This document shows, in pieces, positions 12,639 to 20,972 of a DNA stretch of 64,000 bases (positions within the stretch are counted from its first letter, which is position 1; each line of letters begins with the position of its first letter). A program made the position numbers and the translations under genes. The DNA comes from Janthinobacterium sp. UMAB-56 (GTDB taxonomy: Bacteria > Pseudomonadota > Gammaproteobacteria > Burkholderiales > Burkholderiaceae_D), in the NCBI RefSeq assembly GCF_900095265.1, contig NZ_LT607658.1, positions 173,524 to 237,523 of the forward strand, read 5' to 3'. Under the pieces are notes generated by a model. That model made no database searches, was not told the DNA's origin, and was given only the letters and a program-made list of their open reading frames with translations.

Positions 12639-14393
12639 ATGAATTTAGCAAAAATGAAGGTTGGTACCCGCCTGGGCCTGGGTTTCGCCCTGGTACTGGT
12701 TCTGCTGGTGGCCGTGACCGTCCTCGGCATCGCGCGCATGGCGCAAATCCAGGACCGTCTCGATCACGTGATCAATGTCAACAACGTCGTCACCCGCCTG
12801 GTGATCGATATGCGTGGCAACGTCAGCGACCGCATCACCTCGCTGCGCATCCTCACTCTGATGACCGACGCGGGCGATATGGAGCCGGAAATGGCGCGTA
12901 TCAAGACGCAGACCAGCACCTATCAGGAAACGCAGAAAAAACTCGAAGAGAAATTCGCCATCGAGTCGACTGCCGAAGAAAAAACCTTGCTCGCTTCGAT
13001 CAAGGAATATGAAGCGGCAGCCATGCCTGCCATCGCCAAGGCGTCCGCACTGTGGATGGCCAACGATGCGGAAGGCGCCACGCGCGTGATGATCAAGGAA
13101 ATCCGCCCGGTACAGAAAAAATGGATGGAGGCGCTGGAGCAGCTGGCCACCCTGGAAGACAAATTGAACGAACAGATGCAATCGGATGCCCGCAAGGCCT
13201 TCGACAGTGCGCGCCTGTTCATGATCATCCTCGGCGTGTTGGCCGTGGCGATGGGCGTGGCGGCAGCGCTAGTGATTACCCGCGGTCTGCTGAAACAGCT
13301 GGGCGGCGAGCCTGACTACACGGCATCGATCGCCGGCAGCATCGCCAATGGCGACCTGTCGATCGGCATCCACACCCAGCCTTCCGATACGTCCAGCCTG
13401 CTGGCGGAAATGAAGGAAATGCGCAACAGCCTGGTGGGCATCGTCGGCCAGGTGCGCGTCGGTACGGAAACCATCGGCACGGCGTCGCGCGAGATCGCCG
13501 ACGGCAATCTCGACCTGTCGTCGCGTACGGAAATGCAGGCGAGCGCGCTGGAAAAAACGGCGTCGGCCATGGAAGAGCTGACTTCGACCGTGAAACAGAA
13601 TGCGGACAATGCACGCGAAGCCAACAAACTGGCCGCCACCGCTTCGGACGTGGCCTTGAAGGGCGGCTCCGTGGTGTCGCAAGTGGTTGACACCATGAGC
13701 TCGATCAATGAATCGGCGAAGAAGATTGTCGACATCATCGGCGTCATCGACGGCATCGCCTTCCAGACCAACATTTTGGCGCTGAACGCGGCCGTGGAAG
13801 CGGCGCGTGCCGGCGAGCAAGGCCGCGGCTTTGCCGTGGTGGCCTCGGAAGTGCGCAATCTGGCCCAGCGTTCCGCTGGCGCCGCCAAGGAAATCAAGAT
13901 CCTCATCGATGATTCGGCCGAGAAGACCGAACGCGGCACGCGCCTGGTGGGTCAGGCTGGCGTGACGATGGGCGAAGTGGTCGACAGCGTGCGCCGCGTG
14001 ACGGACATCATGAGCGAGATCGCCAGTGCCAGCCAGGAGCAAAGCGCGGGCATCGAACAGGTCAATCTGTCGATCATCGAGATGGATGGCATGACGCAGC
14101 AAAATGCCGCCCTGGTGGAGCAGGCTGCCGCTGCGGCGCAAAGCTTGCAAGACCAGGCGTCCGAACTGGCCCACGTGGTCAGCATTTTCAAACTGGTTGA
14201 AGGCGAAGAGAAGCCGGCAGCGTATGTGCCTGCACCCGTGGCCACGGCACCAGTGGCCGTGCGCAAGCCGGCGTCGGTTTTGCGCCCGGTGAAGTCGCTG
14301 ACGCGCAAGGCTGAAGCGGCCGCGCCCGTGGCAGCTCCTGCGCCACGCAAGGCGGCAGGCGCTGGCAGCAATGATGAGTGGGAAGAGTTTTAA
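12639..14393 (+). CDS. methyl-accepting chemotaxis protein
   Basis: Transmembrane chemoreceptor of 584 residues. TM1 is near residues 11-31, followed by a periplasmic four-helix-bundle sensor (about 32-190), TM2 (about 191-213), a HAMP linker and a cytoplasmic signalling domain. The conserved tip [31 protein letters not shown] spans roughly residues 372-402, in pieces the CheA/CheW contact. An Ala/Pro-rich linker ends in EWEEF, which fits the W-x-x-F pentapeptide used to tether CheR/CheB in high-abundance receptors. The ligand cannot be told from sequence. It stands alone, without che genes, behind a long structured leader. Confidence 0.93.
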   Translation: MNLAKMKVGTRLGLGFALVLVLLVAVTVLGIARMAQIQDRLDHVINVNNVVTRLVIDMRGNVSDRITSLRILTLMTDAGDMEPEMARIKTQTSTYQETQKKLEEKFAIESTAEEKTLLASIKEYEAAAMPAIAKASALWMANDAEGATRVMIKEIRPVQKKWMEALEQLATLEDKLNEQMQSDARKAFDSARLFMIILGVLAVAMGVAAALVITRGLLKQLGGEPDYTASIAGSIANGDLSIGIHTQPSDTSSLLAEMKEMRNSLVGIVGQVRVGTETIGTASREIADGNLDLSSRTEMQASALEKTASAMEELTSTVKQNADNAREANKLAATASDVALKGGSVVSQVVDTMSSINESAKKIVDIIGVIDGIAFQTNILALNAAVEAARAGEQGRGFAVVASEVRNLAQRSAGAAKEIKILIDDSAEKTERGTRLVGQAGVTMGEVVDSVRRVTDIMSEIASASQEQSAGIEQVNLSIIEMDGMTQQNAALVEQAAAAAQSLQDQASELAHVVSIFKLVEGEEKPAAYVPAPVATAPVAVRKPASVLRPVKSLTRKAEAAAPVAAPAPRKAAGAGSNDEWEEF

Positions 14394-14453
14394 GCGCGGC
14401 CAACGGCGCACAGGAAATTGTAATTACCGTATCTGATAATCATGGGGAAGCAC

Positions 14454-14801
14454 ATGTTTGAGAATAAGCGTTTTATGAGTGTTGCAGCAGCCTTGCTGGT
14501 GTCCGTTTCTTCCGCCGCCTTCGCGGCCGAGGTGCCGGCGTCGTTCGATTCCAAGAGCTGCAAGGCCGACTATCCGAAAGCCTCGCTGATGAACGAAGAA
14601 CAGGGCACCGTGTCGATGTCCTTCCTGGTCAATGCCGATGGTAGCGTTGCCGATTCGAAAGTGGACAAGAGCAGCGGCTTCAAGAACCTGGACAAGGCCG
14701 CCATCAAGGCTCTGTCAGCGTGCAAATTCAAACCGGGCACCAAGGATGGCGCCGCAGCGCAAACCTGGACCAAGGTCGATTACGCCTGGAAGCTGGACTG
14801 A
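14454..14801 (+). CDS. secreted TonB C-terminal-domain family protein
   Basis: A 115-residue exported protein. The ATG at 14454 follows GGGGAAG (14444-14450). A signal peptide ending in AAFAAE (about residue 25) precedes one TonB-C-like domain with GTVSMSFLVNADGSVADSKV and the typical KPGTKDG turn. It lacks the transmembrane anchor and Pro-rich linker of a true TonB, so it is unlikely to energise receptors by itself; related small periplasmic proteins have no fixed function. It follows the chemoreceptor gene by 60 bp and is followed by two strong hairpins. Confidence 0.75.
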   Translation: MFENKRFMSVAAALLVSVSSAAFAAEVPASFDSKSCKADYPKASLMNEEQGTVSMSFLVNADGSVADSKVDKSSGFKNLDKAAIKALSACKFKPGTKDGAAAQTWTKVDYAWKLD

Positions 14802-14810
14802 TCCGCGCAT

Positions 14811-14879
14811 TGCCGGGAGCCAGGCTCCCGGCATGGTCGTCTCCGCTACGGGCGGCGCCTGCAAGGGTGCCGCCCGTAG
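14811..14879 (+). terminator. tandem perfect hairpins after the TonB-C-domain gene
   Basis: TGCCGGGAG (14811-14819) pairs with CTCCCGGCA (14825-14833), and CTACGGGCGGC (14846-14856) pairs with GCCGCCCGTAG (14869-14879). Both stems are perfect but lack T tracts. They may act as a weak or processed transcript end. Confidence 0.45.
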
Positions 14880-14969
14880 TGTTATGTGCGCCAGCCAACG
14901 GCGCTGTCGCCGCCGATTCTGTTACCCTCAAAACATACCTTCGGGATATCCCACCACAAGAGGCTCACC

Positions 14970-15542
14970 ATGCAGCGCATCCTGACACTTTCCTCCCTGG
15001 CCGCTACCGGCTTGCTGCTTTCCGCCTGCGCATCGCTGGGCACGCCTGCCGGCTTGCAGCCTGGGCAAACCGTGGCCGTCGTCAATAGCCTGAGCTGGGA
15101 CAATCCCCTGACGGGCAAGCGCGATGGCGTGCGTACCAGCTGGCCTGTCAAGGAAGGCAAGATTGCCCCTGAATATTTTCCGCTGGCGCAATTAAAGCAA
15201 TGCGAGGCCGGCGGCAAGCCTTGCGCCTGGGGCGTGATGCGGGCGCAGCGGGGCGCGCCCGCCATGGCCTATGTGGACGGCGGCGTGGACCTGGCCGTGA
15301 GCGTGTCCATCGACGTGGCGCGGCGCCAGGATGCGCGCCAGGGGGAGATGCAAACGGCGATGGCAATCCCGCAGGATGTGGCAGCGCTGGCTGGCCGGCA
15401 ACAGGTACAGCCCAGTTGGACATTGAAGTACGGCAAGGTCGAGCAGGTCGAGCTCGATTACGGCGTGCGCTATCAGGTGTGCGTGCAGCGCTACGATGCT
15501 ACCGGCAAGGCCATTGACACGTGCGCGATTCCGTTTATTTGA
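14970..15542 (+). CDS. putative lipoprotein
   Basis: A 190-residue lipoprotein. ATG 14970 is preceded by AGAGG. The N-terminus MQRILTLSSLAATGLLLSAC is a signal peptide with lipobox LSAC, so the mature chain starts at Cys20. The rest has a beta-rich look with conserved aromatic positions but no recognised domain. Further cysteines (KQCEAGGKPCAW, YQVCVQ, DTCAIPF) may form disulfides in the periplasm. The neighbouring lipoprotein at 15704 is on the same strand. Function unknown. Confidence 0.7.
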   Translation: MQRILTLSSLAATGLLLSACASLGTPAGLQPGQTVAVVNSLSWDNPLTGKRDGVRTSWPVKEGKIAPEYFPLAQLKQCEAGGKPCAWGVMRAQRGAPAMAYVDGGVDLAVSVSIDVARRQDARQGEMQTAMAIPQDVAALAGRQQVQPSWTLKYGKVEQVELDYGVRYQVCVQRYDATGKAIDTCAIPFI

Positions 15543-15703
15543 GGAAACATGCCGCGCCAGCCGTGTGTAGCGGCTTTGCCACAATGCATGTTGCAGCGTG
15601 CTTCGGGGTGTAACAATCGGTAAAAGCGCAGCAAAGCGCGGCGTAATTTCTTATAGTACTTAATTAAGCTAGTGCATAGCATTGGTACTCGAGGAGAATT
15701 GCA

Positions 15704-16087
15704 ATGAAAACCCTGTTGGCAGTAATCTCGCTGGCCGCCCTGGGTGGCTGCGCTGTGGCGCCGCCCGGTCCGGCGTATTACGGTTCGCGCGCGCCACAGG
15801 GCGCCTACAATCCCTATGAATGGCATACGGTCTCGTCCGAGCCGGCGCAGTCGGGTCGGGTAATGAGCGAGCCGCGCGTGGAATACACGAATGAGCCGGT
15901 GTATGTACAGCGGCAACCCGTGTACGTGCAGCAACCCGTGTACGTGCCGGCGCCTGTGTACGCGCCGCAACCGTATTATTACAATCCGCCCGTGACGATC
16001 GGCCTGGACTTCATGTTTGGCTTTGGGCGCTACGGTGGGCACCGCGGTGGCTGGGGCGGGCATGGACGCTACCACGGCCGCCGTTAG
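15704..16087 (+). CDS. small Tyr/Pro/Val-repeat lipoprotein
   Basis: A 127-residue lipoprotein with strong GAGGAG before the ATG. The signal peptide ends in lipobox LGGC (Cys16). The middle carries imperfect repeats of the type PVYVQ/PVYVP (roughly residues 65-90), then a Gly/His/Arg-rich tail (GGHRGGWGGHGRYHGRR). Such low-complexity envelope proteins are common in this group and have no defined role. The upstream 161-bp gap holds AT-rich sequence that may contain its promoter. Confidence 0.7.
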   Translation: MKTLLAVISLAALGGCAVAPPGPAYYGSRAPQGAYNPYEWHTVSSEPAQSGRVMSEPRVEYTNEPVYVQRQPVYVQQPVYVPAPVYAPQPYYYNPPVTIGLDFMFGFGRYGGHRGGWGGHGRYHGRR

Positions 16088-16148
16088 TCATCGGTCAGCG
16101 TTCATCTGGCGCGCCTGGTCGTATGGCGGGCAGTAGCGGGATGCTGTA

Positions 16149-16265
16149 TCAGTGGAAATAGACCGAACCCTGATGCAGCACGTCCGCCGAGCACAGGATA
16201 TACATCGCCGCCGCTGCCAGACCTATTTGCAAGGCGCCAAAGCTGATCGGGATGAGGCGGGACAT
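16149..16265 (-). CDS. 38-residue membrane protein
   Basis: A small gene on the minus strand. The ATG at 16265 is preceded by a clear CAGGAGT about seven bases away. The product has one hydrophobic helix (PISFGALQIGLAAAAMYILC, about residues 5-24) and a short polar tail ending HQGSVYFH, so it should be a single-span inner-membrane peptide. The frame extends upstream but without a better start. The family is not recognised; the strong ribosome site and the membrane segment are the support. Confidence 0.5.
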   Translation of the reverse strand: MSRLIPISFGALQIGLAAAAMYILCSADVLHQGSVYFH

Positions 16266-16402
16266 GTCGTACTCCTGAGTGGTGTGGGGTGTGTTCAGGC
16301 TTTCATCATAGTTTGAGTTGATGCTTTTGGGCATCAGATGAATGTCCGCCGCGATGTAGGACAACACCTCGTGCCTGGCTCCCCGCCTCGCTCTGCGGCC
16401 GC

Positions 16403-16852
16403 TTAGCGGTTTTTCCAGCGCACTACAGGCTCTTCCGGTGCCGTGTCCGGCACGTTCGAGATTGCCAGCCAGTGCGTCAGGCGTTCCGGGTGCTTGAGAT
16501 TGATGCCCATGCCATCGATGATGCCCACCTGTTCCAGCATGCGCGCATCGATCTTCGCCTTCGACACCGTGGGCGCACCCATGACCATGCGGTCATACGC
16601 CTTGCGCGCCTTGTGTTCCCACTTGTGCAGATTGCTTTCGTCGAAGCGGTTCGCTTCGAAATACACGGTCAGGGTGCCATCGAGATTGCCGAAGCCGACA
16701 ATGCCTGCGCCCTTGCGGATGGTGGTGGTGTTGTCGATGTCAAATTCCGCCGTGGGCACGAAAATGCCGGCCCGGCCATCGATATCGGGACGTCCCACGG
16801 GTGTTTCCTTGCCGTAGGAACTCGTTTCGGTAATGGTTTTTTCTGCAGACAT
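16403..16852 (-). CDS. conserved hypothetical protein
   Basis: A 149-residue soluble protein. I prefer ATG 16852 (MSAEKTITETSSYGKETPVG), because the upstream in-frame extension is Arg/His-rich and unlike protein. It contains GRAGIFVPTAEFDIDNTTTIRKG and a charged helix KWEHKARKAYDRMVMG, with no signal peptide or membrane segment. No known domain recognised. It sits on the minus strand before the PEP-CTERM gene with a 257-bp gap. Confidence 0.6.
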   Translation of the reverse strand: MSAEKTITETSSYGKETPVGRPDIDGRAGIFVPTAEFDIDNTTTIRKGAGIVGFGNLDGTLTVYFEANRFDESNLHKWEHKARKAYDRMVMGAPTVSKAKIDARMLEQVGIIDGMGINLKHPERLTHWLAISNVPDTAPEEPVVRWKNR

Positions 16853-17054
16853 GGTACGTGTGTGGTGGCCGTGCCGGGAGCGCAATCGGGCCCGGCAGCG
16901 CCAGTCATCCTGTTCAAAAAATGCGTGCTGATGAGCAGGGCGGGGTAGGGGCCCTGGCGGAGCGATGCTAGGCATTGCCTGATACCCCGCTATTGTAGCG
17001 CCAATTTAATTCTTTATGGCAACATTTCCTGCGGTAATGCCCCCGTTTTTCCAT

Positions 17055-17088
17055 GAAAAAAGCCGCCCGGCCAGGCGGCGGGGCGGCT
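17055..17088 (-). terminator. Rho-independent terminator of the PEP-CTERM gene
   Basis: Read on the minus strand, AGCCGCC and GGCGGCT (plus coordinates 17082-17088 and 17061-17067) form a stem followed by a run of T (A on the plus strand, 17056-17061). It lies just past the stop at 17110. Confidence 0.75.
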
Positions 17089-17109
17089 GTTGCGCGAGAC
17101 GGCCCGGAT

Positions 17110-17769
17110 TCAGGCGGCAGTCTTGCGGCGTGCCATGAAACCCAGCAAGCCCAGGCCCAGCAGCATCATGGCGTAGCTTTCCGGTTCCGGCACGGCAGCC
17201 AGCACCGAGACGTTATCCAGGTAGGAGCCATAGGTCGGTGCGGAGACGGGGCCGATCGACTCGAAGCGCAGCAAGGTCGACGAGTCGAGCGCGGTCACAT
17301 TCTGGCTGTAGGTTTGCCATACGCCGCTGTTGGTACCGACCAGTGCCGTTGGCGTGAGCAGGGTCGAACCCCAGTAGACGTTCATCAGGCTGCTCGCGCC
17401 GCCCGGCGTGTCGGGACGGCCAGAGTAGGCAAATGACAGCGCATACGTGCCGCCGGCCGTGGTGGCGAGCGATTGCGACACGGACGTCAGGCGCGCGGCA
17501 TTGAGTTCCAGGTATTGCATGCCATCGGCGGCGACGGGGTTGAAACCGCCCAGGCCGCCTTGCGTGGCGCCTTTCTGGATTTCAAAAGCCGTATTGCCGC
17601 TGACGGAAGAAGTCCAGCCCGTTACAGCACTCAACTGGGCGTAAGGCGAGGCAATGACATTGCTTTCAAAACTGCCGTTGACCACCAGTTCGGTCGCGGC
17701 GTGGGCGCCGCCGGCAGTGATCAGGGAGGCCAATGCGGCGATCTTGAAGAGAGTGGCAGGCGTTTTCAT
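17110..17769 (-). CDS. PEP-CTERM sorting-domain protein
   Basis: A 219-residue exported protein. It has a signal peptide (MKTPATLFKIAALASLITAGGAHA), a beta-sandwich-like body starting ELVVNGSFESN (DUF642-like in style), and a C-terminal PEP-CTERM signal: VPEPESYAMMLLGLGLLGF followed by MARRK. The signal is recognised by an exosortase (EpsH type) for cell-surface export in biofilm-forming Gram-negative bacteria. No exosortase is in the window. An AT-rich promoter region lies upstream and a strong terminator downstream. Confidence 0.85.
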   Translation of the reverse strand: MKTPATLFKIAALASLITAGGAHAATELVVNGSFESNVIASPYAQLSAVTGWTSSVSGNTAFEIQKGATQGGLGGFNPVAADGMQYLELNAARLTSVSQSLATTAGGTYALSFAYSGRPDTPGGASSLMNVYWGSTLLTPTALVGTNSGVWQTYSQNVTALDSSTLLRFESIGPVSAPTYGSYLDNVSVLAAVPEPESYAMMLLGLGLLGFMARRKTAA

Positions 17770-17988
17770 ATAGCGTCCATTTTATTGGTTAAAAGTTAAT
17801 TTGATTTCTTAAATGACATTTAAAGAATATCACTAAAACTCACATAACGAACAGGCGCTCGATAAAAATAAATGTAATTGTGAAATCATTTATGTCTACA
17901 TGGCAATTGGTTTCCATGATGAATTAAATGCGGCGTCGCGCCAGAGTGAACTGTGCCTTGGCGCGGCTTGCACCACAGTATTTTTGTG

Positions 17989-18000
17989 ACATCGCGATGT
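17989..18000. repeat. 12-bp palindrome in the 17770-18108 gap
   Basis: ACATCGCGATGT is a perfect palindrome in the 339-bp intergenic stretch between the PEP-CTERM gene and the receptor gene. The stretch otherwise holds AT-rich promoter-like sequence (17770-17900) and the terminator at 18002-18040. Function unknown. Confidence 0.3.
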
Positions 18001-18001
18001 A

Positions 18002-18040
18002 AAAAAACCTGCGCCGTTACAACAACGATGCAGGTTTTTT
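18002..18040 (-). terminator. bidirectional terminator after the receptor gene
   Basis: AAAAAACCTGC (18002-18012) pairs with GCAGGTTTTTT (18030-18040). The A/T-flanked stem works in either direction; its natural client is the minus-strand receptor gene ending at 18109. Confidence 0.75.
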
Positions 18041-18108
18041 CTTGCCGCAGACCTAGGTGGCGGCATATCGATTCGATAGGCACCGCCGCGCGCGTGGGGA
18101 TCTGGACA

Positions 18109-20229
18109 TCAGAACGCCAGGCGTCCCTGCAGATAGACCATGCGCGGCGCGCCCACCAGCTTGCCCAGGTTGCCATCCGAAGTGCGCGTGAAGAAACGCT
18201 TGTCGCTCAGGTTATTGACGCCGGCGACCAGTTCCAGACCTTTCTGGCCCGGCACTGCCCATTTCACTTGCGTGTTCCAGGTGCGAAAGCCGGGAATGAC
18301 GCCCAGGTTGCCCGCCGCATTTTCCGCCACGGTGTTGCTTTCGTCAGCGAACTGACGACTCTGGTGGCTGCTCGACAAGTCGAAGCCCCAGGCGCCCAGT
18401 TGGTAGTGGGCGCCGACGGTGTCCGTGGTGCGCGAATAAAACGGCACGTCATTGCCCGCGTTCGCGCCGTCCTGCAAAGTGGCTTTGGTGTAGGTGTAGG
18501 TGGCGTAGGCGTTCAAGCCGGCCAGCGGACCGGCCTGGTCGAAATGGTAGTCGATGGCCGTTTCCAGGCCCCGGTGATGCGTGGCGCCGACGTTGTAGAA
18601 GATGACGTTTTCGCCGCTGCCCACGGACTGGATCTGGTTGTCGAACTTGATGTTGAACAAGGTCGCCTCTGCCGACAGCTGATCGCTCTTCCAGCGCGCG
18701 CCCAGTTCGGCTGTTTTCGCCAGTTCCGGCTGCAACGGATTCTTGCTCGACTGCGCATTGAGCTGCGTGTTTTGCACGGCGCCAAACGAGCTGTTGTAGT
18801 TGCTGAACAGGGTGACGTGATGGTTGAGCAAGTAGGCCACGTTCAGCGACGGCAGGGCCTTGTTGTTGAGCAACTCGATCTTTTGCTCGGTCGGCAAGTG
18901 GTTATAGCGTTCCGTCTTGATGTGCTCGTAGCGCACGCCGGGTGTGATGCGCCAGGCATCGATGGCGATCTTGTCGTCGATATACACGGCCTGGGCATCG
19001 GTGGCATTGTTGGCGAAGCGCGTCGGCTTTTGTTGTACGCCGCTGGCAATGACCACGTTATAGATGCTTTCATCGGCCCGCTCGGCCAGGTAGCGGTAGC
19101 CGACGGTGACATCCTGCGAGACTTTGCCCGTGATGAAGCGCTGCGTGTAGCGCGGCTCGATGGCCGTCGTTTCATAATTGCGCGGCTGACGGCCCAGGCC
19201 TGTGCGGCCGGCATTGATCAGGGTGCTTTCGCGCGAACTCTTGTTGTAATAGGCGCGCACCTCGAATTCCTGCGTACCGGACAGGGCGTTCAGGTAGCCG
19301 ATGTCGAAGGCCTTGCGCTCGCCGCTCCAGAAGTCGGTCGGGCGCGTGTTCTGGAACGGGTCCTGCTTGTACTGCGCGGCGCTCAAACCGCCCGGCGTGC
19401 GCGAGGTCACGTCGTAGTAAGACAGCTTGCCGTACACCTCGGCCGTCGGGCTCAGGTCGTAGCGCAATTTCAGGGCGAAGTCGTTGACTTTTTCATCGCT
19501 GCCGACGCGCCAGTCGCTGCCGCGTATGCCCGAGTACAGTACCGCCAGGCCCAAACCGCTGTCGAGCTGGGTGCCGGCAAAGACGCTGGCCTGGGTATTG
19601 TGGCCCACCTCGCTGTAAGCGTTATAGCGCACGCTGGCATCGTCCGTGATGCCAGGCGTGGTAGGCACGCGGCGCGTCTTGAAGTTGATGATGCCGCCCA
19701 CGTTTTGCGGGCCGAAGCGCACGGCGCCGCCACCGCGCACCACGTCGACCGTCTCGACATTGGCCAGGCTGACGGGCGCGAACGACAGCTGCGGTTGGCC
19801 ATACGGCGCCACCGACATCGGGATGCCATCGAGCAAGACCGTGCTGCGTGGCGAATAGCGCCCCGCCAGGCCGCGCACGCCGATATTCAGCGAGATGGCG
19901 CTGCCGGCGCTGCCCGAGTTGTCGCTGATCTGTACGCCGGGAATGCGGCGCATCACGTCGCTGAGGCTGGCCGCGCCCGAGTTCTCGATGTCGTCCTTTT
20001 GCACCACCGTGCGGGCGCCCGCGAAATTCTTCGTGCTGGCGGCCATGCTGGTGCCCAGCAAGTTGCCGCTGACCTGGATGGATTCCAGGATGGCACCGGC
20101 GTTATCGGCCGTACTTGCCGTATTGGCCTCCTGCGCCTGCGCGGCAAGGGAAGCGCCCAGACAGGCGACGGCGATGGCCAGCGCGCACGGGCGCAGCGAA
20201 AAGGGCAGTGTGGAAAGTGTGGCAGCCAT
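18109..20229 (-). CDS. TonB-dependent outer-membrane receptor, FecA-like
   Basis: A 706-residue ferric-chelate receptor. After a signal peptide (to about residue 33) a short linker leads into the plug domain, with GARTVVQKDDIENSG, LSDVMRRIPGVQISDN, STVLLDGIPMSVAPYGQPQ and VRGGGAVRFGPQNVGGIINF. These are close in style to E. coli FecA. A 22-strand barrel follows and ends in aromatic-hydrophobic LQGRLAF. There is no room for the N-terminal signalling (STN) domain of FecA, so it should not signal to an anti-sigma factor. A Fur box lies upstream. The substrate (citrate or another siderophore) is inferred only. Confidence 0.88.
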   Translation of the reverse strand: MAATLSTLPFSLRPCALAIAVACLGASLAAQAQEANTASTADNAGAILESIQVSGNLLGTSMAASTKNFAGARTVVQKDDIENSGAASLSDVMRRIPGVQISDNSGSAGSAISLNIGVRGLAGRYSPRSTVLLDGIPMSVAPYGQPQLSFAPVSLANVETVDVVRGGGAVRFGPQNVGGIINFKTRRVPTTPGITDDASVRYNAYSEVGHNTQASVFAGTQLDSGLGLAVLYSGIRGSDWRVGSDEKVNDFALKLRYDLSPTAEVYGKLSYYDVTSRTPGGLSAAQYKQDPFQNTRPTDFWSGERKAFDIGYLNALSGTQEFEVRAYYNKSSRESTLINAGRTGLGRQPRNYETTAIEPRYTQRFITGKVSQDVTVGYRYLAERADESIYNVVIASGVQQKPTRFANNATDAQAVYIDDKIAIDAWRITPGVRYEHIKTERYNHLPTEQKIELLNNKALPSLNVAYLLNHHVTLFSNYNSSFGAVQNTQLNAQSSKNPLQPELAKTAELGARWKSDQLSAEATLFNIKFDNQIQSVGSGENVIFYNVGATHHRGLETAIDYHFDQAGPLAGLNAYATYTYTKATLQDGANAGNDVPFYSRTTDTVGAHYQLGAWGFDLSSSHQSRQFADESNTVAENAAGNLGVIPGFRTWNTQVKWAVPGQKGLELVAGVNNLSDKRFFTRTSDGNLGKLVGAPRMVYLQGRLAF

Positions 20230-20320
20230 GCATGGATCTCCGTAGTGACAATGCTTGCGCGGGCAATCAGGCGGCGCGACAACATCGTGGCGTGGGCATC
20301 CGGCGCAAGGGGATAAGAAT

Positions 20321-20338
20321 GATAATGATTCTCATTAT
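20321..20338. promoter_or_regulatory. Fur box
   Basis: GATAATGATTCTCATTAT matches the Fur consensus of three GATAAT-type hexamers and lies about 90 bp before the receptor start. Iron-repressed transcription of the receptor is expected. The response-regulator gene on the other side starts at 20516 and is less likely to be controlled. Confidence 0.85.
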
Positions 20339-20515
20339 ATTCGTCAATTGCGAACCTTGTGCAGCGCCGACTTTGCACGGGAGAAGCGAGCAACTGTTGT
20401 TGATGCGGTACAGCGGGGGCATGGATTGCCGCACGGCAGCATGGCTTTCGTGCGGCGGCCTCGGGCGTGCTTCTTGTATACTGCCGCTTTTGCAGCCGTC
20501 AGACGTGAAGGTACA

Positions 20516-20962
20516 ATGAGCCAGACAACTGAAACGACATCAGGCGCTTCCTCTATTGAGCGCCGCCAGGGCGACGGGCAGCTTGCTGCCGCGCGCAAGC
20601 TCAATCTGCTGGTGGTCGACGACAACCAGGAAGTGGGCGAATCGCTGGCCATGTTGCTCGAAGCGCTGGGCCACCACGCGGTGGTGGTGCGCAATTGGCA
20701 GATGGCCGTCGAGCAAGTCAAGCTGTGCGTGCCCGACGCCGTCTACCTCGATATCGAAATGCCCGGCATCAGCGGCATCGAAATCGGCCGCCGCCTGCAC
20801 CACCATCCCGAGACGGCCAATGCCGTGCTGATCGCCGTCACCGGCCACAGCCTGCCCATGTATATGGACGATGCGCTGGCCGTGGGCTTCCGCCACTTCC
20901 TCGTCAAGCCCGTGCGCCTGGAAGACCTGGTGACGACGGTGCAGTCGGTGCTGGCGGGCTAG
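20516..20962 (+). CDS. receiver-only response regulator
   Basis: A 148-residue protein with one CheY-like receiver domain and no output domain. ATG 20516 follows GAAGG. After a 28-residue polar N-terminus come NLLVVDDNQEVGES (acidic pocket DD), the phosphoacceptor Asp in AVYLDIEMPGISG, Thr in AVTGHS and Lys in LVKPVRLEDL. All catalytic residues are present. No histidine kinase is adjacent, so the partner is unknown. It is divergent from the receptor gene. Confidence 0.85.
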   Translation: MSQTTETTSGASSIERRQGDGQLAAARKLNLLVVDDNQEVGESLAMLLEALGHHAVVVRNWQMAVEQVKLCVPDAVYLDIEMPGISGIEIGRRLHHHPETANAVLIAVTGHSLPMYMDDALAVGFRHFLVKPVRLEDLVTTVQSVLAG

Positions 20963-20972
20963 ATTCCCTGTC

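Noticed and set aside
17953-20316. 787-codon plus-strand frame opposite the TonB-dependent receptor
   Set aside because: Composition is Ala/Arg/Val/His-rich with no domain, while the minus strand has a complete receptor with signal peptide and Fur box.
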